This document shows, piece after piece, positions 1 to 10,360 of a stretch of 64,000 nt of DNA. The notes below the pieces were generated by a model that did no database searches, had not been told where the DNA came from, and saw nothing but the letters and a program-made list of their open reading frames with translations. This stretch comes from Tiliqua scincoides (Eukaryota; Chordata; Lepidosauria; Squamata; Scincidae), in assembly GCF_035046505.1 (NCBI RefSeq), contig NC_089822.1, positions 270,711,054 to 270,775,053 of the forward strand, read 5' to 3'. Made by a program: the position numbers and the translations under genes. Within the stretch, counting starts at the first letter, position 1. Each line of letters opens with the position of its first letter.

Positions 1-231
1 CTTTCCCAGTTTGAAGAGACACTTGGCCAACAGTCTGAGGCTAAGAGGCAAAGAAGGAAGGCCCAGAGCCAGGGAGATACACCAGGGACACACTATACTT
101 GCTCCCAATGTGGAAGGGATTTTCACTCCCAAATCGGACTTTTCAGCCACACTAGATGCTGTGCCAGAACCACCATTCAGAGCGCGATACAAGAGTCTTT
201 CGAGACCAAAGGTTGCCAATAAACATAAAGA
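1..231 (+). mobile_element. Vingi-like LINE, 3' end fragment
   Basis: Nearly the same sequence as the last 220 bases of the Vingi-like LINE that ends near 22207. It covers the end of the RT protein, including the C-terminal Cys/His finger region in degraded form, and the short 3' tail with the core TCTTTCGAGAC. The element is cut by the left edge of the window. Relative to the intact copy, the finger cysteines are partly lost, so this copy is older. Confidence 0.85.
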
Positions 232-377
232 GTAGATGGTATTCTTTACCATTCGATGCACAATTCCATGCAGAATGCAATGAAACAAACTGCACTGAAA
301 TGCCTCTATTCTATCAAAAGTTATAGCCAAAAAGCCAGTGGGGGCGGGATGATGGGAGATCACCATGCCCACTGCCA

Positions 378-597
378 AGGGTTACAAGTCATAGTAGGTA
401 TGTGGAAGCTCTTGGTTTTAGAGGCAGGCTGCCTCTGATTGTCAGATGCAGGGGAGGGCACCAGGATGAAGGTTGTGGCTGTTGTCTTGTGTGGTCCCTG
501 GGGCATTTGGTGGGCCACTGTGAGATGCTGGAAGCTGGACTAGATGGGCCTTTGGCCTGATCCAGCACAGCTCTTATGATCTTATGTTCTTAGCCAC
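378..597 (+). mobile_element. CR1 LINE 3' tail
   Basis: This is the 3' untranslated end of the squamate CR1 family seen throughout the window. It holds the stretch around TGGGGCATTTGGTGGGC and the GGAAGCTGGACTAGATGGGC core, and ends in the short repeat TTATG(A/T)TCTTATG. No coding part is present, as expected of strong 5' truncation on insertion. Confidence 0.85.
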
Positions 598-775
598 ATC
601 ACAGGAGCCAGCACTGGGTCCTTGGCACTGGGCTGGTCTTTCTGAGCCAGTCTGGCCTTCATCCTTTCTCATGCCGTGACCCCCAAGAATAAAGTATGAG
701 ACACCCTGCCCATTGAGTATTAGACCCACTGACAGTCAGCAGCTGTGTTACAATAGACCACCTGGAGGTGACTAA

Positions 776-882
776 AATGGGATTAACCACAGCTAGATGT
801 GGGTAAAAAGGGTTGTATGTTTTCACAGATTTTGGTGTTTTACAAAGGGAGAAATGCAGAAAGCAGAGTTATCTGTTTTTAT
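776..882 (+). repeat. Unclassified dispersed repeat, copy 1
   Basis: About 105 bases recur in inverted orientation at 38485-38593. Shared blocks include GGGTTGTATGTTTTCA and TTTTGGTGTTTTACAAA. Neither copy shows a coding frame or clear terminal repeats. The L2 element begins directly to its right. The bases between 598 and 775 hold nothing recognised. Confidence 0.6.
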
Positions 883-2898
883 TCCTAATAATAATAATAA
901 TAATAATTATAATAATAAATTTATACCCCTCCTTTTTGCCCAGCAGGCACACAAGGCGGCTTACAAACACCTTAAAAATACATTAAAAAACAATTTACAA
1001 TAATTAAAAAAACTAAAAACGAACAAACCCCGTGGATTTTCATATAAAAAGCAAGAACGCCAGCCAGCCTGTCAACAATTAAAAGCTTTTGGAAATAAAA
1101 AGGTCTTCAGTCCACACTGAAACGTTAGCAACGAGGGAGCAGTTCTCAGTTCTAAGGGGAGGCTATTCCACAGTTCGGGGGCCACCACCGAGAAGGCCCT
1201 CTTCCTGGCCGCCGCCCCTCTCACATCTCTTAGTGGCGGCACAGTCAAAAGGGCCCCCCCAGATGATCTAAGAGCACGGGCAGGATTGTAGGGAATGAGG
1301 TGGTCCCTCAAATACCCCGGACCCAAGCCGTAAAGGGCTTTAAAAGTCAGAACTAGCACCTTGAATTGGGCCTGGAACAGAACCGGCAACCAGTGTAGCT
1401 GCCGGAGCAACGGCTCGACAGAGTCAAACTGACGTGCCCCAGCAACCACACGAGCAGCCGCGTTCTGTACTAGTTGTAATTTCTGGACTGTCTTCAAAGG
1501 CAGCCCCACGTAGAGCGCATTGCAATAATCTAATCTAGATGTCACTAGGGTGTGGGTTACTGTGGCCAGGTCCGCGCATCTCAGGTACGGTGGCAGCTGG
1601 CGAATCAGCCGAAGCTGAGCAAAGGCTCCCCTGGCCACCACCGCCACCTGGGACTCCAGGAGCAGCTGTGGATCCAGGAGAACCCCCAAGCTGCGGACCT
1701 GCTCCTTCAGAGGGAGTGCAACCCCATTCAGAGCAGGACGATAGTCCAGCACCCGAGCTGTGGATTTACGAACCAAGAGCACCTCTGTCTTATCCGGATT
1801 TAATTTCAGCTTGTTCGCCCACATCCAGCCCCTAACCGCCTCCAGACAGCGATCCAGGACCCCAACCGCCTCCTCAGAATCAGGGGGAAAGGAGAGATAA
1901 AGCTGGGTGTCATCAGCATACTGATGGCAACCCACTCCAAACCCCTGGATGACCTCTCCCAGTGGCTTCATGTAGATGTTAAAAAGCATGGGAGATAAGA
2001 TGGAACCCTGCGGCACCCCAAACCTAAGAGGTCGGGGTGCCGAACAGGCATCCCCCAGCACCACCTTCTGGGCTCTGTCAGCCAAGAAGGAGCGGAACCA
2101 CTCCAAAACAGTGCCTCCAAGCCCCAACCCAGCCAGCCGGCCCAGAAGGACACCATGGTCGATGGTGTCAAAAGACGCCGAGAGGTCCAGCAGGACTAAC
2201 AGGGTTGCACTCCTGCTGTCCATCCCCTGGTGAAGGTCATCCACCAAGGCGACCAAGGCAGTCTCCGTCCTGAACCCCGGCCTGAAGCCAGATTGGAATG
2301 GATCCAGATAATCCATTTCTTCCAGTACCCTCTGAAGCTTGGATGCCACCACCCACTCAATCACCTTGCCCAGGAATGGGATATTTGAGACCAGCTGAAA
2401 GTTGTTCAAAGTAGTGGGATCTAGGGAGGGCTTCTTCAGGAGGGGGAGAACCATCGCCTGCTTCAAGGCAGGCGGGAGCACCCCCTCCCTCAGTTCACCA
2501 CCCTCCCCGTCCATTCGGCCAGCCCTTCCCGGGCAGCCCTAATTAACCATGCTGGGCACGGGTCGAGCGGGCAAGCAGCAGGTCTCCACTCCAGAGAATC
2601 CTGTCCACATCCTCAGGCTCTACAAGCTGAAAAGAATCCCAAATAGCAGGATAGACAGGTGCCCCGGGGACATCACTAGGCATGCCCACAGCGGCGTCCA
2701 AGTCATGCCGAATCTGATCGAACTTTTCTGCAAAATGTTTTGCGAACTCGTCACAGCGAGCCTCCGTGTATTCCTCCCCACCAGTAGAGGGGCCAGATGT
2801 AAAAGGCTACAGACCACAGGAAAGAGCTCAGCTGGACGGTTCTCTGCAGATGCAATGGTGGCAGAGAGGTGCGCCCTCTTAGCTGCCACCACCGCCTT
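883..2898 (-). mobile_element. L2 LINE, 5'-truncated
   Basis: A minus-strand L2-clade non-LTR retrotransposon. Its 3' end is an AAT microsatellite (883-920) next to the GCCGCCTTGTGTGCC end that L2 uses. A 480-codon open frame (2514-1072) carries the RT: FRPGFRTETAL, the YADDTQLY catalytic box, and the C-terminal region with SRLDYCNALYVGLP and LHWLPV. Homology continues upstream to 2898 in other frames, so there is at least one frame change between about 2530 and 2800. The endonuclease half is missing. The left neighbour in element terms is the 3' end of a CR1 that abuts exactly at 2899. Confidence 0.9.
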
Positions 2899-5800
2899 AC
2901 ATAAGAACATAAGAACATAAGAACAGCCCCACTGGATCAGGCCATAGGCCCATCTAGTCCAGCTTCCTGTATCTCACAGCGGCCCACCAAATGCCCCAGG
3001 GAGCACACCAGATAACAAGAGACCTCGTCCTGGTGCTCTCCCCTACATCTGGCATTCTGACTTAACCCATTCCTAAAATCAGGAGGTTGCGCATACACAT
3101 CATGGCTTGTACCCCATAATGGATTTTTCCTCCAGAAACTCGTCCAATCCCCTTTTAAAGGCGTCTAGGCTAGACGCCAGAACCACATCCTGTGGCAAGG
3201 AGTTCCACAGACTGACCACGCGCTGAGTAAAGAAATATTTTCTTTTGTCTGTCCTAACCCGCCCAACACTCAATTTTAGTGGATGTCCCCTGGTTCTGGT
3301 ATTATGTGAGAGTGTAAAGAGCATCTCCCTATCCACTCTGTCCATCCCCTGCATAATTTTGTATGTCTCAATCATGTCCCCCCTCAAGCGTCTCTTTTCT
3401 AGGCTGAAGAGGCCCAAACGCCATAGCCTTTCCTCATAAGGAAGGTGCCCCAGCCCCGTAATCAGCTTAGTCGCTCTCTTTTGCACCTTTTCCATTTCCA
3501 CTATGTCTTTTTTGAGATGCGGCGACCACAACTGGACACAATACTCCAGGTGTGGCCTTACCATCGATTTGTACAACGGCATTATAATATTAGCCGTTTT
3601 GTTCTCAATACCCTTCCTAATGATCCCAAGCATAGAATTGGCCTTCTTCACTGCCGCCGCACATTGGGTCGACACTTTCATCGACCTGTCCACCACCACC
3701 CCAAGATCTCTCTCCTGATCTGTCACAGACAGCTCAGAACCCATCAGCCTACATCTAAAGTTTTGATTTTTTGCCCCAATGTGCATGACTTTACACTTAC
3801 TGACATTGAAGCGCATCTGCCATTTTGCTGCCCATTCTGCCAGTCTGGAGAGATCCTTCTGGAGCTCCTCACAATCACTTCTGGTCTTTACCACTCGGAA
3901 AAGTTTGGTGTCGTCTGCAAACTTAGCCACTTCACTGCTCAACCCTGTCTCCAGGTCATTTATGAAGAGGTTGAAAAGCACCGGTCCCAGGACAGATCCT
4001 TGGGGCACACCGCTTTTCACCTCTCTCCATTGTGAAAATTGCCCATTGACACCCACTCTCTGCTTCCTGGCCTCCAACCAGTTCTCAATCCACGAGAGGA
4101 CCTGTCCTCTAATTCCCTGACTGTGGAGTTTTTTCAGTAGCCTTTGGTGAGGGACCGTGTCAAATGCCTTCTGAAAGTCCAGATATATAATGTCCACGGG
4201 TTCTCCCGCATCCACATGCCTGTTGACCTTTTCAAAGAATTCTATAAGGTTTGTGAGGCAAGACTTACCCTTACAGAAGCCATGCTGACTCTCCCTCAGC
4301 AAAGCCTGTTCATCTATGTGTTTTGAGATCCTATCTTTGATGAGGCATTCCACCATCTTACCCGGTATGGATGTTAGGCTGACCGGCCTATAGTTTCCCG
4401 GGTCCCCCCTCTTTCCCTTTTTAAAAATAGGCGTGACATTTGCTATCCTCCAATCTTCTGGTACTGTGGCTGTTTTGAGGGACAAGTTGCATACCTTAGT
4501 CAAGAGATCTGCAACTTCATTCTTCAATTCCTTAATAACCCTTGGGTGTATGCCATCAGGGCCCGGTGACTTATTGATCTTTAATTTATCAATGAGGTCT
4601 GAAACATCTTCTCTTTTAACCTCTATCTGACTTAACTCCTCGGTTAGGAGGGGCCGTTCGGGCAGCGGTATCTGCCCGAGGTCTTCTGCCGTGAAGACAG
4701 ATGCAAAGAACTCGTTTAATTTCTCTGCCATCTCTAAGTCTCCTTTTATCTCCCCTTTCCCTCCCTCACCATCCAGAGGGCCAACCGCTTCTCTGGCGGG
4801 TTTCCTGCTTCTAACATATTTGAAGAAGCTTTTATTATTCCCCTTAATGTTGCTGGCCATGCGTTCCTCATAGTCTCGCTTGGCCTCCCCTATCACCTTC
4901 TTACATTTCTTTTGCCACAGTTTATGTTCCTTTTTATTCTCTTCATTAGGGCAAGACTTCCATTTACGGAAGGAAGCTTCCTTGCCCTTCACAGCCTCTC
5001 TAACTTGGCTGGTTAGCCATGCGGGCACTCTCCTGGATTTAGTGGAACCCTTCTTTCTTTGCGGTATACACCTCTGCTGGGCCTCTATTACTGTTGTTTT
5101 AAGCAGCCTCCATGCACTCTGGAGAGACTGGACTCTTTTTACCCTCCCTTTCAACCTCCTTCTAACCAGCCTCCTCATTTGAGGGAAGTCCGCCCGTCGG
5201 AAGTCAAGGGTTTTTGTTAGAGATTTGCCTGGTATTCTTCCCCCAACGTGCACGTCAAAACGGATCGCAGCATGATCACTGTTCCCCAATGGCTCAGTAA
5301 CGTTTACATCTCTAACCAGGTCCTGCGTACCGCACAAAATTAAATCCAGAGTCACCTGTCCTCTGGTGGGCTCCTTGACTAGCTGATCTAAGCCACAGTC
5401 ATTTAGCACGTCAAGAAATCCGGTTTCCTTATCGTGACCAGAACACAAATTGACCCAGTCAATATGAGGATAATTGAAGTCCCCCATGATTACAACCCTG
5501 TCCTTCCTTGTCACCTCCCTGATCTGTTTCCTCATTTCAAGGTCCACATCAGATTTCTGGTCTGGAGGACGATAGCACACCCCCAGTATTACATCGCTGC
5601 ACAAGCCTGGTAATTTAACCCACAGAGATTCTACGGTGGAGTCGGACCCACCTTCAATCTCTACTTTGCTGGATTCTATCCCTTCCTTAACATAAAGGGC
5701 CACCCCACCTCCAACACGCCCCTGCCTGTCCCTCCTGTAGAGTTTATAGCCCGGGATTGCGGTATCCCACTGATTCTCCGCATTCCACCAGGTTTCCGTT

Positions 5801-6050
5801 ATGCCCACTATGTCAATATTTTCCCTTGTCACCAGACATTCCAGTTCTCCCACCTTTGCTCGTAGACTTCGGGCATTCGCATAAAAGCATTTATACACAG
5901 AATGCCCCAGGATGGGCTGCTTATTCGCTCCTTTGTCCCCGCATCCTCTCATTGTGCCAAACCGTTTATCACATCCCATCACCCTACCTTTCCCAATTTC
6001 TTCTCCTACCCTGCCTTTGTCTTGTTGTTCTCTAACCTCCCCATCCTCTT
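2899..6050 (-). mobile_element. CR1 LINE with uninterrupted ORF2
   Basis: Minus-strand CR1. The 3' tail lies at 2899-3099 and ends in TTATGTTCTTATG repeats. ORF2 runs from 5982 to 3100. The left edge in element terms (5' end) is vague near 6000-6050, and no ORF1 was seen upstream. A second CR1 tail starts at 6213, so the 5' part was either truncated on insertion or displaced. Intact ORF2 and good agreement with the copies at 33 kb and 49 kb suggest a fairly recent insertion. Confidence 0.9.
3100..5982 (-). CDS. CR1 ORF2: endonuclease-reverse transcriptase
   Basis: A 960-codon open frame with the two CR1 domains in order. The N-terminal APE-type endonuclease shows NARSLRAKVGELE, the catalytic Glu in [16 protein letters not shown] and SDHAAIRF. 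The RT shows [54 protein letters not shown] and the catalytic FADD. The C-terminal part has [13 protein letters not shown]. The length fits a full CR1 ORF2. The first Met may not be the native start, since the frame opens inside the conserved N-terminus. Retrotransposition would also need ORF1, which is not seen. Confidence 0.9.
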   Translation of the reverse strand: MMGCDKRFGTMRGCGDKGANKQPILGHSVYKCFYANARSLRAKVGELECLVTRENIDIVGITETWWNAENQWDTAIPGYKLYRRDRQGRVGGGVALYVKEGIESSKVEIEGGSDSTVESLWVKLPGLCSDVILGVCYRPPDQKSDVDLEMRKQIREVTRKDRVVIMGDFNYPHIDWVNLCSGHDKETGFLDVLNDCGLDQLVKEPTRGQVTLDLILCGTQDLVRDVNVTEPLGNSDHAAIRFDVHVGGRIPGKSLTKTLDFRRADFPQMRRLVRRRLKGRVKRVQSLQSAWRLLKTTVIEAQQRCIPQRKKGSTKSRRVPAWLTSQVREAVKGKEASFRKWKSCPNEENKKEHKLWQKKCKKVIGEAKRDYEERMASNIKGNNKSFFKYVRSRKPAREAVGPLDGEGGKGEIKGDLEMAEKLNEFFASVFTAEDLGQIPLPERPLLTEELSQIEVKREDVSDLIDKLKINKSPGPDGIHPRVIKELKNEVADLLTKVCNLSLKTATVPEDWRIANVTPIFKKGKRGDPGNYRPVSLTSIPGKMVECLIKDRISKHIDEQALLRESQHGFCKGKSCLTNLIEFFEKVNRHVDAGEPVDIIYLDFQKAFDTVPHQRLLKKLHSQGIRGQVLSWIENWLEARKQRVGVNGQFSQWREVKSGVPQGSVLGPVLFNLFINDLETGLSSEVAKFADDTKLFRVVKTRSDCEELQKDLSRLAEWAAKWQMRFNVSKCKVMHIGAKNQNFRCRLMGSELSVTDQERDLGVVVDRSMKVSTQCAAAVKKANSMLGIIRKGIENKTANIIMPLYKSMVRPHLEYCVQLWSPHLKKDIVEMEKVQKRATKLITGLGHLPYEERLWRLGLFSLEKRRLRGDMIETYKIMQGMDRVDREMLFTLSHNTRTRGHPLKLSVGRVRTDKRKYFFTQRVVSLWNSLPQDVVLASSLDAFKRGLDEFLEEKSIMGYKP

Positions 6051-6076
6051 TGCCTCAGACTGTTGGCCAAGTGTCA
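6050..6076 (-). mobile_element. Short Vingi-like remnant
   Basis: About 25 bases (GCCTCAGACTGTTGGCCAAG and a few more) match the minus strand of the Vingi 3' coding region as seen at 46780-46802. Too short to date or to be sure of. The bases from 6077 to 6212 hold nothing recognised. Confidence 0.3.
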
Positions 6077-6212
6077 GCAACAAGTAAAGACAAAGAAAAA
6101 AGCATTTGCCCTCCAGAAGACAAATTTACTTAATCTCATTTCCTTTACAGGATCTAAGCCCTGACCCCTATATCTGTATATATTTTAGTTTGGTTTAATA
6201 CTAATGAAGTAT

Positions 6213-7523
6213 TTACATAAGAACATAAGAACAGCCCCACTGGATCAGGCCATAGGCCCATCTAGTCCAGCTTCCTGTATCTCACAGCGGCCCCCCAAAT
6301 GCCCCAGGGAGCATACCAGATAACAAGAGACCTCATTCTGGTGCCCTCCCTTGCATCTGGCCTTCTGACATAGCCCATTTCTAAAATCAGGAGTTTGCGC
6401 ATACACATCATGGCTTGTAACCATCGATTTGTACAACGGCATTATAATACTAGCCGTTTTGTTCTCTATACCCTTCCTAATGATCCCAAGCATAGAATTG
6501 GCCTTCTTCACTGCCGCCGCACATTGGGTCGACACTTTCATCGACCTGTCCACCACCACCCCAAGATCTCTCTCCTGATCTGTCACAGACAGCTCAGAAC
6601 CCATCACCCTATATCTAAAGTTATAGACTTTATAAAGTTATAGACCCCAACCCCTGCTAATTGGGTAAGAGGCACTTTTTCAAGTGGGTGCTCCTCTTTT
6701 TTTAGCAGGGGGAGAGTAACTGGCCCTCCTCACCCCAGCAGTGTCTGTTCTAGTGGCTGTCTGCTGGTATTCTTTTGCATCTTTTTAGATTGTGAGCCCT
6801 TTTCGGACAGGGAACCATTTAGTTATTTGATTTTTCTCTGTAAACCGCTTTGTGAACTTTTAGTTGAAAAGCGTTATATAAATACTGTTAATAATAATAA
6901 TAATAATAAAGTTTTGATTTTTTGCCTTAATGTGCATGACTTTACACTTACTGTCATTGAAGCGCATCTGCCATTTTGTTGCCCGTTCTGCCAGTCTGGA
7001 GAGATCCTTCTGGAGCTCCTCACAATCACTTCTCGTCTTCCCCACTCGGAAAAGTTTGGTGTCGTCTGCAAACTTTGCCACCTCACTGCTCACCCCTGTC
7101 TCCAGGTCATTTATGAAGAGGTTGAAAAGCACCGGTCCCAGGACAGATCCTTGGGGCACACTGCTTTTCGCCTCTCTCCACTGTGAAAATTGCCCATTTA
7201 CACCCACTCTCTGCTTCCTGGCCTCCAAGCAGTTCTCAATCCATGAGAGGATCTGTCCTCTAATTCCCTGACTGTGGAGTTTTTCAGTAGCCTTTGGTGA
7301 GGGACCATGTCGAACGCCTTCTGAAAGTCCAGGTATATAATGTCCACGGGTTCTCCCGCATCCACATGCCTGTTGACCTTTTCAAAGAATTCTATAAGGT
7401 TCGTGAGGCAAGACTTACCCTTACAGAAGCCATGCTGATTCTCCCTCAGCAAGGCCTGTTCATCTATGTGTTTTGAGATCCTATCTTTGATGAGGCATTC
7501 CACCATCTTACCCGGTATAGATG
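6213..7523 (-). mobile_element. Rearranged CR1 LINE copy
   Basis: Minus-strand CR1. The 3' tail (6213-6420) jumps straight to a part of ORF2 that lies about 460 bases further in on the complete copy, so an internal segment is deleted. RT sequence follows at 6421-6625, is broken by a SINE (6640-6905) and resumes to 7523 with [16 protein letters not shown] and KFADDTKLF. At 7523 it stops abruptly against a Vingi fragment in the middle of the RT region. Confidence 0.88.
6652..6905 (+). mobile_element. SINE with L2-like tail, copy 1
   Basis: A 250-base non-coding element inside CR1. The body contains AAGAGGCACTTTTTCAAGTG and GGAGAGTAACTGGCCC. The 3' part contains TGTAAACCGCTTTGTGAAC and ends in (AAT)n after TTATATAAATACTG, a 3' end of L2 type. 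CR1 sequence stops at CTAAAG and resumes at AAAGTTTTGATT, which fits a short target duplication. Other copies lie at 12264 and 52665. The head was not recognised as tRNA, 5S or 7SL. Confidence 0.75.
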
Positions 7524-7772
7524 TTCTCCTTGGCTATGGGTCTTCCTTCTTGGCTTTTTGCCTCATTCTGTTGTGCAAGTGTCACTTCAAACTGGGAAAG
7601 GCCATGCTACACAGCCTGCCTCCAAGCCGGCCGCTCAGAGGCTAGGATTTCCAACCTGTTGAGGTCCATTCCTAAGGCCTTCAGATCCCTCTTGCAGATG
7701 TCCTTGTATCGCAGCTGTGGTCTACCTGTAGGGTGCTTTCCTTGCACGAATTCTCCATAGAGGAGATCACTG
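7524..7772 (-). mobile_element. Vingi-like LINE internal fragment
   Basis: Matches the minus strand of the Vingi RT C-terminal region (compare 46734-46985), including the stretch encoding GRPQLRYKDICKRDLKAL-type residues. Both element ends are missing. It abuts a CR1 fragment at 7523, giving a CR1/Vingi chimera. Confidence 0.8.
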
Positions 7773-8538
7773 GTGACATACAACCACTTACACTGGTGGT
7801 TTCCAAACTCTCGGAAATTTTGGGCCTATCTAAGTGTTTGCGGGTGTGAAGCAGGTGGTGGCAACACAATTGCACCGCTGCAGGGGACAAAGGGTCTTTT
7901 TTTACTGACCACTGCCTATATCAACCTCTGGGGGGAGGGGTGGTGTGGGGAGCCTGCATTCCCCTCTTCAGGGCTCCCTGTGCCTCAGAAAAGCTAGAAG
8001 TAGTGATTGTAACCCACTTTCAGTTGCACCGCTGCCACCCCCCTTAAGGGGGCAGAGACTCAGCTTCCCTGTTTGGGGCATCCTAGTGCCCCAGTCTGAG
8101 GACCCCTGGCTCACACGATTAAACCACTTTGGCAGAAGTACAAGTGAGTCCGTGCATGTTCCTGGGGCACGGAGGGGAGGCAAAGCCCACGGATCCCTTC
8201 CGTCCCCTTGGAGGCCCTGTTATCCCTGGAGCAAGGGCCACCCACGGAGATCACAACATGGCACGGACTTCCTCCGGGCAGGGTAGCCAGACACAACGGA
8301 GGACAGCATGCCTGTTCCTTTAACCACTGTATAGCAGAGGGAATTTTGATAGCTGCAGCTTTTTAAACCCTTTCATGCTGAGCTGCACATGCCAAAATTC
8401 CGTCCTCTATTCCAAGGTTAAAGGCAGTGGTGGGATTCAGCAGCTTCTCACCTATTCTACAGAACCCCTACCTAATCCAGCTGTTGGTTCTAAGAACCGT
8501 TTGCTGGCCAGGGAGCTTGCGCCTTGAAATGTCAGGGC
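7773..8538. other. Unannotated stretch
   Basis: No coding exon, transposon end or long repeat was recognised. Open frames here are short and overlap on both strands without family features. Confidence 0.5.
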
Positions 8539-9000
8539 TAACCCTCCTGGGGGCAGCGGCCGTGCGGGGCCAACCTGTCCCGGGGGGAAAGGGGGTCACT
8601 CCCAGCGGGTACCAAGGCTGCTGGGGCTGAAGGGGAGAGCCAGACGCGGCCAACTGGAGTCTTCCGCGACGCGGCTGCCGCTCACCAGTCCTTGCGAGCT
8701 CGCTTTCACAACTCCTGCGAAAGTGCACGAACGGCCGGCACGCCCGCAGATGCAGCCTGCTGACGAGGGCGAGAGAAGCAGCCCAGCTGCCCGCCCCGCG
8801 CCTCCCCTCCCCGGCCAAGCTGGCCAACTGGCAAGTAGACTGTTCCTGCGCCTGGAGGCTCCTTGGGCTCAGCTCTCCCGGTGGGTCAGGGGCGCAGGCG
8901 GGATGAAGAGGAGGGCGCCGGAGCAGCTACCGCCCAAAGAGCCCCCGCCGCACCCGAGGGCGAGCTCCCCCACCCCCGACGCACGTCCATGGACACACAA
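8539..9000. other. GC- and CpG-rich block
   Basis: A marked rise in C+G with many CG pairs, for example near 8640-8700 and 8735-8760, in otherwise moderate-GC sequence. This is the composition of a CpG-island promoter. No splice donor with a convincing first exon was identified. A 162-codon frame at 8723-9211 is rich in Pro, Arg and Ala and runs into repeats, so it is not called as a gene. Confidence 0.35.
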
Positions 9001-9991
9001 CGGAACTTACCTCTGGGTAGGCACTGAGCACAATTCTAGCCAGGTCTACTCAGAAGTAACTCCTATTTTGTTCAATGGGCTTACTCTCAGGAAAGTGTGG
9101 TTAGGATTGCAGCCACTGTCAATCAGGAAGGAAGCATCTCATCTTCGTCTCTTAGTTTGCCACACTTTCCTGGGAGTAAGCCCCATTGAATACAGTGGGA
9201 CTTACCTCTGAGTAGACACTGTCAATCAGAAGGCAAAGAAGGAAGCATCTCATCCTAGTCACTGAGGCTGTGATCCTATCCACACTTTCCTGTGAGTAAG
9301 TCCCTTTGGCTATAATGACTTACTCCTGAGTAGACATGCATAGGAATGTGCTTAAAGGCTACACTCCTAGCTACACTCTCCTGCGAGTAAGCCCCTTTGG
9401 CTATAATGAGACTCTATAATGAGTAGACATGCATAGGCTTGGGCTCTCATGCTACAGTAAGCTCTGTTGACTATAATGGGACTTACTTCTGAGTAGAGGG
9501 GCATAGGGATTGTGCCCTTACTTCCCGAAAGCACAGGACTGCATCATGGGGTTGGTTTTCATCCTTGGGGTTTGGGAATGCAGTTTTGTGCCTGGGATCT
9601 TTTCATTGCAATACAACGTGTTGTATAATACACTATCAGACACATAGAGGCAATGCTCCCACAGCTGAAATTCCTCAGCTGTTAAAAAAAGTTTAAAAAA
9701 GGCAAGAATGTGGCACAAAACATTACTTCATTAAGGGTACAATCCTATGCAGGTCTTCTCAGAAGTAAATCCTATTGTGTTCAATGGGTCTTACTCCCAG
9801 GAAAGTGTGGATAGGATTGCAGCCTTTGAGCAGAATCCTATGCATATCTACGCAGAAGTAAATCTCATTATAGCCAATGGGGCTTATTCCCAGGAAAGTG
9901 GGATTGCAGCCTTAGGGCACAATCCTATGCATGTCTACTCAGAAGTAAGTCCTATTGTGCTCAGTGAGGCTTTCTTCTAGCACCTGTGCAG
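9001..9991. repeat. Cluster of about 8 short palindromic repeats
   Basis: Units of roughly 65-90 bases share CTACTCAGAAGTAA, a central near-palindrome around CCCATT/AATGGG, and CAGGAAAGTGTGGATAGG. Units start near 9024, 9160, 9268, 9360, 9455, 9735, 9830 and 9915. The units at 9160-9510 run opposite to the first and to the last three. More single units occur at 10235-10360, 11200-11288, 42079-42181 and 43231-43290. The form suggests a tiny foldback MITE; the family name is not known to me. Confidence 0.7.
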
Positions 9992-10240
9992 TCACAATGC
10001 AGCCCTGAGGTAAGGGAACAAATGTTCCCTGCCCCCCACCACAGGATGCAGTGCATTCGCTATTGGTACAGCTGCACTGGCACTGGAAAATTGGATAGGA
10101 TTGGGTCCCAAGTCCTCTTAACTGTAACTTTCCAGCACCTAGTCCTGGAGGTCTCCCTGTGACAAGGGAATGTTTGTTCCCTTACCTCGGGACTGCAATG
10201 TGGCTGCATTGGCTCTGGAAAGTTGGATAGCACTTAGGCT
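9985..10240. repeat. MITE of the CCAATTTTCCAGCAC family, two half copies
   Basis: Two adjoining pieces (about 9985-10109 and 10128-10240) belong to the family with terminal CAATCCTATCCAATTTTCCA seen complete at 38596 and 42897. The interior carries the GGGAACAAATGTTCCC near-palindrome. The pieces look like damaged or nested copies. Confidence 0.6.
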
Positions 10241-10360
10241 GCAATCCTACTCACACCCGGGAAGCAAGCCCAATTGACTATATAATTGACTATATCACTA
10301 TATAATGTGATAATGTGTAGGCTTGCATAGGCTTGGGCTGCTGTTCCCAGGTAAGTGTGC

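Noticed and set aside
3445-4120. Plus-strand frames of 60-196 codons over the CR1
   Set aside because: They are antisense to the CR1 RT and recur wherever CR1 recurs (7 kb, 33 kb, 49 kb).
8723-9211. 162-codon plus-strand frame in the CpG-rich block
   Set aside because: Its composition is that of translated GC-rich DNA, and its second half is the palindromic repeat cluster.
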